From: Actinomycetota bacterium
GTDB taxonomy: Bacteria > Actinomycetota > Humimicrobiia > Humimicrobiales > Humimicrobiaceae
Length of the DNA stretch: 7,466 nucleotides
Direction of reading: 5' to 3'
Assembly: GCA_016870675.1 (NCBI GenBank)
Contig: VGAU01000083.1
Location: 1-7,466 of the forward strand
This document shows positions 1 to 4,901 of the stretch, piece after piece; the stretch's first letter is position 1, and each line of letters begins with the position of its first letter. Made by a program: the position numbers and the translations under genes. The notes beneath the pieces are model-generated. The model did no database searches and was not told the origin of the DNA. It saw only the letters and a program-made list of their open reading frames with translations.

Positions 1-484
1 CCCTTTTTATGTTATCTTTAACGTCTATAGATCCTCCCGAAAAAGTGATTGTCTCTTTTATTATTGGAAAACCAGAACCAACTCCCCTTATGTACTCTTT
101 CATCTTGCTGGTTGCAGAGGTATATCCCGGAAGGAAAGCTTTTTCTTTATCTTCAATTCCCGGCCCCTGGTCTGTTACAATTATATGGTTTCCGCTGTCA
201 AGAACGGTAATTATCACTTCTTTAAAATCTGCATGTATCAAATTTTCTATTATCTCTTTTATTATAGTATAAGGAATCCCGCCACCAATTTCATGGGATA
301 GATTATAAGTCTTCTCAGATGTTTCATTTATAAAATTATTAATATCATTAAAGTTGAGGTCAATAATCCTTGGAATGCTTCGCATATTATCATAAACAGC
401 AATCCTAACGGGTATGTCCATTATATTTCTATTCTGGTTACCCGGACTAGAATTATTATTTAATTTAGCGCTGTCACCTGACAT
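1..484 (-). CDS. GHKL/HATPase_c-fold ATP-binding protein, 3' end outside window
   Basis: The reverse strand is open from an ATG at 484 to the window edge (161 codons), so the C-terminus is missing. The visible part shows the Bergerat ATP-binding fold of histidine kinases, anti-sigma kinases, MutL and Hsp90: an N-box with EIIENLIHA (N81), a G1 box DQGPGI (residues 105-110) and a G2 box GVGSGFPI (134-141). Residues 1-22 are polar and low in complexity, and 23-60 form a short N-terminal region with no recognised domain. No H-box for autophosphorylation and no membrane segment is visible. The small size and lack of a sensor region resemble SpoIIAB/RsbW-type kinases more than a sensor kinase. No good Shine-Dalgarno precedes ATG 484; an in-frame TAA lies eight codons upstream, and M22 is an alternative start. 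The gene is divergent from rpmH, where many bacteria have dnaA. The fold is clear; the biological role is unknown. Confidence 0.8.
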   Translation of the reverse strand, partial: MSGDSAKLNNNSSPGNQNRNIMDIPVRIAVYDNMRSIPRIIDLNFNDINNFINETSEKTYNLSHEIGGGIPYTIIKEIIENLIHADFKEVIITVLDSGNHIIVTDQGPGIEDKEKAFLPGYTSATSKMKEYIRGVGSGFPIIKETITFSGGSIDVKDNIKR

Positions 485-559
485 GGTAAAAGTTGAATTT
501 ATTTAGTACTGTAAAAATATATTAAACACAGCAGATACTTTTCATTTTCTTTCCAAAAG

Positions 560-576
560 TTTTAAGTTTTCAACAG
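560..576 (+). repeat. 17-nt direct repeat, copy 1
   Basis: TTTTAAGTTTTCAACAG is repeated exactly at 669-685. The shared 3' part TTTTCAACAG occurs a third time at 688-697. Each copy contains the DnaA-box-like TTTTCAACA, so the repeats may be binding sites in the candidate origin. Confidence 0.75.
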
Positions 577-668
577 ATTAATAATAATATTTTAACCGAA
601 AAAAAGCTACTAAATTATATGGTACATTTAATATGTTAAAACCTTTTGACATACAATATAGCGGTATT

Positions 669-685
669 TTTTAAGTTTTCAACAG
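669..685 (+). repeat. 17-nt direct repeat, copy 2
   Basis: This is an exact copy of 560-576, 109 bp further on. It is followed at 688-697 by the shorter TTTTCAACAG and then by TGTGGAAAA in inverted orientation at 699-707, making three box-like elements within 32 bp. Confidence 0.75.
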
Positions 686-879
686 TTTTTTCAACAGGTG
701 TGGAAAAGCCCTTCAAATTTTGAAAAGCTTATGGAAAAGAGCACTATACGAAATAGAAAAAAAATAAATTTTTCAGAGGGGGTTTTCAATAGAACAAGTG
801 TTTGAAAAAACAAAAAGTCAAGAATGAAAAATTGCAAAAGGACTGGTAAAAAGTATACAGAAATACAAATGCAGCAACC

Positions 880-908
880 TTGATATTAGTAAAATTAAAA
901 TGTATAAT
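880..908 (+). promoter_or_regulatory. Sigma70-type promoter for the rpmH-rnpA-yidD-yidC-jag unit
   Basis: A -35 element TTGATA (880-885) and a perfect -10 TATAAT (903-908) are separated by 17 bp, the optimal spacing. The predicted start near 914-916 leaves a leader of roughly 147 nt before rpmH and places the inverted repeat at 913-947 at the very 5' end of the transcript. This is the best promoter match I found in the 485-1061 spacer. Confidence 0.65.
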
Positions 909-912
909 CTAC

Positions 913-947
913 TACCTAACTGAAAACAAAAATATACAGGTTAGGTA
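913..947 (+). promoter_or_regulatory. Inverted repeat at the predicted transcription start
   Basis: TACCTAAC (913-920) and GTTAGGTA (940-947) are perfect 8-bp complementary arms around a 19-nt A-rich loop. No T-tract follows, so it is not a standard terminator. It begins within 5 bp of the -10 box. It could be a 5' protective hairpin in the mRNA or an operator covering the start site. The sequence does not decide between these. Confidence 0.45.
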
Positions 948-997
948 AAGTCTGAAAGAAAATCAAATTGGCAATACATTTATAAAAGAAAAAAGGA

Positions 998-1035
998 TTA
1001 AGGACAACGGTTTTTCATCCCGTTTTATGCCTTAA
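998..1035 (+). promoter_or_regulatory. Nested stem-loop in the rpmH leader just before its RBS
   Basis: An outer stem TTAAGG (998-1003) / CCTTAA (1030-1035) encloses an inner stem AACGG (1006-1010) / CCGTT (1020-1024) with a 9-nt loop. The rpmH ribosome-binding site AAAGGA (1044-1049) begins 8 nt after it. It could influence translation of L34, but the stems are short and the function is inferred. Confidence 0.35.
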
Positions 1036-1061
1036 GCGAAGCGAAAGGAATGGATATAAAG

Positions 1062-1196
1062 ATGAAAAGAACATTTCAGCCAAATGTTAGGAAAAGAAAA
1101 AAAATTCATGGTTTTAGAGCAAGGATGGAAACAAAAGCAGGCAGAGCTGTAATTGCCAGTAGAAGAAGAAAAGAGAGAAAGAAGCTTTCAGCTTAA
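1062..1196 (+). CDS. rpmH: 50S ribosomal protein L34
   Basis: The gene encodes a 44-residue, highly basic protein of the large ribosomal subunit that packs against 23S rRNA. The full length and the whole L34 signature are present: it opens MKRTFQPNVRKRKKIHGFRAR, then METKAGRAVIASRRRKERKKL, with the normal C-terminus. The start at 1062 is chosen because every L34 begins MKRT(F/Y)QP. An in-frame ATG at 1050 would add MDIK, but the AAAGGA at 1044-1049 would then touch the start codon, whereas it is 12 nt from 1062. The gene leads the transcription unit from the 880-908 promoter and is followed in the same frame by rnpA, immediately after its TAA. Confidence 0.97.
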   Translation: MKRTFQPNVRKRKKIHGFRARMETKAGRAVIASRRRKERKKLSA

Positions 1197-1217
1197 AGAA
1201 TAAAAGGAAAGATTAAA

Positions 1218-1553
1218 ATCAAGTTTGAAACACTTAAAAGAAAAATTGACTTCTCAAGATTAATAAAAGAAGGTACATACAAGAAGGATAAATATTTAAT
1301 AACATATCTACTTAAAAGAACTGAATATAATGGTGTAGTAAGAGTCGGTTTTAGAATAAGTAAAAAAATAGGTGGAGCTGTTATAAGAAATAAAATTAAA
1401 AGAGTTTTAAAGGAAGCTTTAAGAAAAGTTAATATAGAGATTTCTGAAAATTTGGATATTTTACTTATTGCAAGGAAGGAAATTGTCGCAGTTGATTTTT
1501 GGGAGATTAAAAAGATACTGGAAAATAGTTTAACCACATTCCTTACCGATTAG
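1218..1553 (+). CDS. rnpA: Ribonuclease P protein component, with a non-canonical start codon
   Basis: This is the protein subunit of RNase P, which helps the catalytic RNA remove 5' leaders from pre-tRNAs. The family core is plain: VGFRISKKIGGAVIRNKIKR followed by VLKEALRK matches the RNR motif region, preceded by DFSRLIKEG and followed by the LDILLIARKE strand. The coding frame runs from directly after the rpmH stop (1194-1196) to TAG 1551-1553, in the same frame as rpmH. It contains no ATG, GTG or TTG before the conserved domain. I place the start at ATC 1218 (about 111 residues, KFETLKRKIDF after the initiator) because AAGGA at 1204-1208 is 9 nt upstream and the length fits the family. 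ATT 1212 and ATA 1200 are other options. A substitution or base error at the start codon is also possible. The product is sure; the 5' end is not. Confidence 0.88.
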   Translation: MKFETLKRKIDFSRLIKEGTYKKDKYLITYLLKRTEYNGVVRVGFRISKKIGGAVIRNKIKRVLKEALRKVNIEISENLDILLIARKEIVAVDFWEIKKILENSLTTFLTD

Positions 1554-1585
1554 CCATGAGCAATAACTAACTCCTGTTTTTAATT

Positions 1586-1795
1586 GTGAAAAGAATACTG
1601 ATATTTTTAATTAAGATTTATAAAAATTATATCTCGCCTGTGCTACCGAAGAGCTGCAGATTCTATCCCACCTGCTCTGAATATGCGATTGGAGCAATTT
1701 TTAAATACGGAGTATTAAAAGGTAGTATTAAGTCTATGTATAGGATTTTAAGGTGCAATCCTTTAAGTAAAGGCGGGTATGATCCTGTAAAGTGA
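1586..1795 (+). CDS. yidD: Membrane protein insertion efficiency factor YidD
   Basis: This is a small (69-residue) membrane-associated protein, thought to assist YidC-dependent insertion of membrane proteins. The family hallmark is intact: an N-terminal amphipathic/hydrophobic helix (KRILIFLIKIYKNYISP), then SCRFYPTCSEYA with its two cysteines, a second helix (KYGVLKGSIKSMYRILRC) and the NPLSKGGYDPV C-terminus. The length is normal. It starts with GTG at 1586, giving the expected MKR-type N-terminus; no clear Shine-Dalgarno is visible, so translation may be coupled to rnpA, which ends 32 nt upstream. yidC follows after 18 nt, as in many bacteria. Confidence 0.95.
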   Translation: MKRILIFLIKIYKNYISPVLPKSCRFYPTCSEYAIGAIFKYGVLKGSIKSMYRILRCNPLSKGGYDPVK

Positions 1796-1813
1796 ACGGA
1801 AAGGTTTATTAAA

Positions 1814-2674
1814 ATGAATCAAATATTTCAATTATTAAGGCCGCTACAGAATATTTTAGAGAAATTTATAATAGTGCCTATATATACGCATGTTATTGCA
1901 AACTATGGAATAGTAATAATACTCCTGACTATTATAGTTAGAATAGTATTAATTCCCCTTACAATAAGTCAGACCAAATCAATGGCAAAAATGCAGAAAC
2001 TGCAGCCGGAACTAAAAGAAATACAAAAGAAATATAAAGACGATAAACAAAAATTGCAGCAGGAGACCATGGAATTTTATAGGAAAAACAACGTTAATCC
2101 CCTGGCAGGATGTCTGCCGCTGCTTTTACAAATGCCTGTATTTTTTGCCTTATTTCAGGCGCTTAGAAGTCCTTCTGAAATCGTAACAAATATATTGGGG
2201 AATTTCACTATAGAGGGTGTCGCGAGTGGTATAAAAACAGGACTAGCAGGATTTTTACCTGCCGGGGAATTTACTATAATGGGCGCTGCCAATCCTAATT
2301 ATAATTTTCTATGGATGAATCTAAATGACAGAGATCCTTATTATATCCTGGTCATACTGATGGTTGCGACAATGTTTCTAACAACGAAGATGACAACAAC
2401 TGATCCCAAGCAATCAAAGATTATGTATATAATGCCTGTAGTGTTTGGATTTATATCCTATCAATTCCCATCAGGAATATTGGTATACTGGGTGACCTCA
2501 AATATCTGGGGTATTGGTCAGCAGTGGATTGTAAATAAAATTGTTACAAAGGAAAAAGTAAAAGAGGAATTAAGCCAGAAAGAAAAAAGCCTCGAAGGAG
2601 AGCAGGAGTTGAGTGAAGAAGAAAAGAAGTTAATTAGAAAAAAAATAAAGAAAAAGAAAAAAAAGAAAAAGTAA
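1814..2674 (+). CDS. yidC: Membrane protein insertase YidC/Oxa1 (SpoIIIJ type)
   Basis: This insertase places membrane proteins into the cytoplasmic membrane alone or with SecYEG. Five hydrophobic stretches fit the family: about 27-50, 100-118, 175-192, 203-216 and 218-240. The first contains the conserved groove arginine (R43 in TIIVRIVLIPLTI). The cytoplasmic hairpin SMAKMQKLQPELKEIQKKYK and the NPLAGCLPLLLQMPVFFALF signature are present. It has the short Gram-positive-like architecture without the large periplasmic domain of proteobacterial YidC. Unlike typical SpoIIIJ it has no N-terminal lipoprotein signal or lipobox cysteine. The C-terminus (243-286) is charged and ends in an almost pure lysine run (276-286), like the ribosome-binding tails of Oxa1 relatives. 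GGAAAGG at 1798-1804 sits 9 nt before the ATG. jag begins 26 nt after the stop. Confidence 0.97.
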   Translation: MNQIFQLLRPLQNILEKFIIVPIYTHVIANYGIVIILLTIIVRIVLIPLTISQTKSMAKMQKLQPELKEIQKKYKDDKQKLQQETMEFYRKNNVNPLAGCLPLLLQMPVFFALFQALRSPSEIVTNILGNFTIEGVASGIKTGLAGFLPAGEFTIMGAANPNYNFLWMNLNDRDPYYILVILMVATMFLTTKMTTTDPKQSKIMYIMPVVFGFISYQFPSGILVYWVTSNIWGIGQQWIVNKIVTKEKVKEELSQKEKSLEGEQELSEEEKKLIRKKIKKKKKKKK

Positions 2675-2700
2675 AACTTTTATTGGGGAGGGTGGTAGAA

Positions 2701-3285
2701 ATGACTGAAGATAAAAGTATAAAAGATGCCATAGATTCATATGTTGAATCACTTGAAGAGGAGCAAAAAAGAAATAAATTAATAGAAAATAATTCTAAAA
2801 AAATAGAAAGCGGCACCGAGGCAGAAATTAATGGTCTGGAAAAAATAAAACAGATTTTAAAAAAATCAATAGAATTAATATGTCTTGGCGAGGAAGTAAA
2901 AATTGATACGGATTCAGAGGAATTAAAGCTATCAGTTCAAGGGGAAGATTTGGGAATTGCTATTGGAAGAGACGGAAAAAACATGCAGGCGCTGGAGTAT
3001 ATTATAAATCTAATAGGAAAAAGAAAAAAACTTCTTTGTAGAAATGTGACCATAGATATAAAAGATTATAGGAAGGAAAAAATTGAAAAGATAAAGAAAA
3101 CAGCAGTTATTATGGCAAAAAAAGCAATCAGCGAGGGAAGAAAAATAGTTCTAAAACCAATGTGTGCGTACGAGAGAAAAATAATACATAACGCGCTTGC
3201 AAAATTTAAAGATGTGACTACGAGAAGCAGATACGAGGAACCAAATAGACGCATAATAATATATCCTATAAAGAGTAGCAAATAG
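2701..3285 (+). CDS. jag: RNA-binding protein Jag/KhpB (KH + R3H domains)
   Basis: Jag (KhpB/EloR) is a cytoplasmic RNA-binding protein encoded next to yidC in many bacteria and linked to cell elongation and division. At 194 residues it shows a KH domain (about 63-122) with the GxxG loop GRDG at 89-92, and a C-terminal R3H domain (about 132-194) with R159xxxH163 in YERKIIHNAL and the typical RRIIIYP end. The N-terminal 50 residues are charged and helical; the Jag-N domain of typical SpoIIIJ-associated proteins is not recognisable, so this part is short or divergent. ATG 2701 is chosen because GGGGAGGG (2685-2692) lies 8 nt upstream; a TTG at 2683 would start before this site. The frame is -1 relative to yidC and open back to 2638, so a yidC-jag frameshift fusion is formally possible. 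Confidence 0.93.
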   Translation: MTEDKSIKDAIDSYVESLEEEQKRNKLIENNSKKIESGTEAEINGLEKIKQILKKSIELICLGEEVKIDTDSEELKLSVQGEDLGIAIGRDGKNMQALEYIINLIGKRKKLLCRNVTIDIKDYRKEKIEKIKKTAVIMAKKAISEGRKIVLKPMCAYERKIIHNALAKFKDVTTRSRYEEPNRRIIIYPIKSSK

Positions 3286-3318
3286 CAGCTATATTTTAAA
3301 CTGATAAAAAAATATAAT

Positions 3319-3343
3319 AATGGCATACCGGTGCCATTTTTTT
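3319..3343 (+). terminator. Rho-independent terminator after jag
   Basis: AATGGCA (3319-3325) pairs perfectly with TGCCATT (3332-3338) around a 6-nt loop, and the T-run 3337-3343 follows. It lies 34 nt after the jag stop and just before the mnmE promoter, separating two transcription units. Confidence 0.85.
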
Positions 3344-3356
3344 ATTGGTTGGAGTT

Positions 3357-3384
3357 TTGAATAAATAAAAATATTAAATATAAT
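3357..3384 (+). promoter_or_regulatory. Sigma70-type promoter for mnmE
   Basis: A -35 element TTGAAT (3357-3362) and a perfect -10 TATAAT (3379-3384) are 16 bp apart. The promoter follows the jag terminator and leaves a leader of about 40 nt before mnmE, with AGGAG at 3413-3417 as ribosome-binding site. Confidence 0.65.
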
Positions 3385-3429
3385 TAGAATACGGAAAATT
3401 TATAGAGATTATAGGAGAAAAAGTCAAAA

Positions 3430-4818
3430 ATGGGAATAGAAAGCACGGGTACAATAGTAGCGATAGGGACAAGGCCTGGTGAGGCAGCAATTGGCATTGT
3501 TAAGTTAAGCGGAGACAGGTCAATCTTTATTGCTGATAAAATATTTAGATCAAAAAGCAAAAAAAAACTTTCAGGGATTGATACATACAACATGCTTTAT
3601 GGGCATATAATTGATAATGATGGGCATACTATAGACGAAGTAGTTGTAACTCTAATGAAAAAGCCGAAGTCATACACAAGAGAAGATGTTGTAGAAATAA
3701 ATTGCCATGGTGGGATAATTGCTACAACTAAAGTGATGGAATTGTGTATTGAAAGCGGCGCTAGAATAGCAGATCCCGGGGAGTTTACAAAAAGAGCGTT
3801 TTTAAATGGTAGAATAGACCTTTCTCAGGCGGAGGCAGTTATTGATCTGGTAAGATCTAAGACAGAGCAGAGCTTGAAGATTGCAGCAAAAAATTTGCAG
3901 GGTAATGTAAAGAAAGAGATAAAAAGACTAAAAGAAATGATTCTTAATGTGCTGGTGCAGCTTGAAGCGTCGGTAGATTTTATTGAAGAGGATTTGGAAA
4001 TTACACCCTATCAAAAACTTACTAAAAAGGTAAGGGAAATAAAAGCTGAAATGGAAGAATTGATCAGTGATGAGAAAAAAGGAGAAATCATAAAAAATGG
4101 TGTAAAAGCAGCAATTATAGGGAAAACCAATGTAGGGAAATCGAGTTTACTTAATTTACTTTCAAAAAAAGAAAAAGCGATAGTAACTTCCATACCTGGT
4201 ACGACAAGGGATGCCGTGGAAGAAATATTATACGTAGAAGGAATACCACTGATTTTAGTAGACACAGCTGGTATCAGGAAAACAAAGAGCGCTATAGAAA
4301 AAATAGGTGTGGACAGGAGTTTAAAAAACATAAATGAGGCAGAATTGGTTTTACTGGTTTTGGATGGAAATAGAAGATTTGAGAAAATGGATTTGGAGAT
4401 AATTAAAAAAATAGAAAGGAAAAAAACAATTTGCTGTATAAATAAAGTAGATTTAAAACAAAATTTGGAGATGGAAAGGATTAGAAAATATTTTAATGAA
4501 AAATTTATTATAAAGATTTCTGCTCTAAAAGGAATAGGAATAAGAAAATTAGAGAACAAAATAAAAGCATTAATAATGGATAACGGTGATCTTAGTCTGG
4601 AAGAAAAAATAATTATTAACAGCAGGCATAAAAATATACTAAAAGAAGTAAGCAGTTTACTGGGTAGTGCTGAAAAGGCAATGAAAGAAAAAATGTCAGA
4701 GGAATTCCCTTCTTATGATTTAAAAACAGCATATGGTTTATTAGGTGAAATATTAGGTGAAACAACAGGAGACGACATTTTAGATAAAATATTCAGCCAG
4801 TTCTGTATAGGAAAATAA
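3430..4818 (+). CDS. mnmE: tRNA uridine-5-carboxymethylaminomethyl modification GTPase MnmE
   Basis: MnmE, in a complex with MnmG, uses GTP hydrolysis, methylene-tetrahydrofolate and glycine or ammonium to modify the wobble uridine of certain tRNAs. The 462 residues span the full family length. The N-terminal folate-binding domain begins with TIVAIGTRPGEAAIGIVKLSG, followed by the helical domain. The inserted G domain has G1 GKTNVGKS (231-238), G2 TTRD (258-261), G3 DTAG (278-281), G4 NKVD (338-341) and SAL (364-366). The C-terminus is the catalytic FCIGK motif with Cys459. AGGAG (3413-3417) lies 12 nt before the ATG. It has its own promoter after a terminator. No damage is visible. Its partner mnmG comes after an extra mnmG-like gene, an unusual interruption of the pair. 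Confidence 0.97.
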   Translation: MGIESTGTIVAIGTRPGEAAIGIVKLSGDRSIFIADKIFRSKSKKKLSGIDTYNMLYGHIIDNDGHTIDEVVVTLMKKPKSYTREDVVEINCHGGIIATTKVMELCIESGARIADPGEFTKRAFLNGRIDLSQAEAVIDLVRSKTEQSLKIAAKNLQGNVKKEIKRLKEMILNVLVQLEASVDFIEEDLEITPYQKLTKKVREIKAEMEELISDEKKGEIIKNGVKAAIIGKTNVGKSSLLNLLSKKEKAIVTSIPGTTRDAVEEILYVEGIPLILVDTAGIRKTKSAIEKIGVDRSLKNINEAELVLLVLDGNRRFEKMDLEIIKKIERKKTICCINKVDLKQNLEMERIRKYFNEKFIIKISALKGIGIRKLENKIKALIMDNGDLSLEEKIIINSRHKNILKEVSSLLGSAEKAMKEKMSEEFPSYDLKTAYGLLGEILGETTGDDILDKIFSQFCIGK

Positions 4819-4859
4819 ATAATGTCAAAAAACAATATTGTAAGAATATTTGACGAAAA

Positions 4860-4875
4860 TGTTTCACGTGAAACA
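4860..4875. promoter_or_regulatory. parS: parS site 1 (ParB-binding palindrome)
   Basis: TGTTTCACGTGAAACA is a perfect 16-bp palindrome matching the bacterial parS consensus TGTTNCACGTGAAACA. ParB loads here and spreads to organise origin segregation. The site lies 42 bp before the ATG of the first mnmG-like gene, and the identical sequence recurs 1464 bp downstream. parS sites cluster near oriC, consistent with the surrounding gene block. Confidence 0.93.
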
Positions 4876-4901
4876 AAATTATAAAATCTTTAGTAATTAA
4901 A

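Larger units (their letters stand above)
485..879. other. oriC: Non-coding spacer with DnaA-box-like cluster, candidate oriC
   Basis: No credible gene lies between the divergent ATPase start and the rpmH promoter. The stretch is strongly AT-rich and holds 9-mers resembling the DnaA box TTATCCACA. TGTGGAAAA at 699-707 (reverse strand TTTTCCACA) has one mismatch. TTTTCAACA at 567-575, 676-684 and 688-696 has two mismatches each. TATGGAAAA at 730-738 (reverse strand) also has two. Four of the five lie within 65 bp (676-738). A 13-bp palindrome TTCAAA-T-TTTGAA sits at 712-724. The spacer upstream of rpmH is a classic origin position in Firmicutes, and two parS sites lie about 4-5.5 kb away. No box matches the consensus perfectly and dnaA itself is not next door, so this is a candidate only. 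Confidence 0.45.

Noticed and set aside
9..272. Open frame of 87 codons on the + strand
   Set aside because: It lies opposite the GHKL ATPase, whose motifs are on the reverse strand; it has no recognisable domain or ribosome-binding site.
1193..1537. Open frame of 114 codons on the reverse strand
   Set aside because: It is antisense to rnpA, whose family motifs are clear on the + strand.
4011..4559. Open frame of 182 codons on the reverse strand
   Set aside because: It is antisense to the mnmE G domain; its hydrophobic composition follows from the lysine- and glutamate-rich codons on the other strand.
4824..4854. Hairpin AATATT/AATATT with GTCA/TGAC flanks after mnmE, considered as a terminator
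   Set aside because: The stem is all A/T with an asymmetric bulge and no T-tract follows.
4822..4884. Small 20-codon frame running through parS site 1 (MSKNNIVRIFDENVSRETKL)
   Set aside because: There is no ribosome-binding site, and the VSRET part is simply the translation of the palindrome.
4850..4885. Possible promoter TTGACG ... TATAAA around parS site 1
   Set aside because: The spacing of 24 bp is too long for a sigma70-type promoter.
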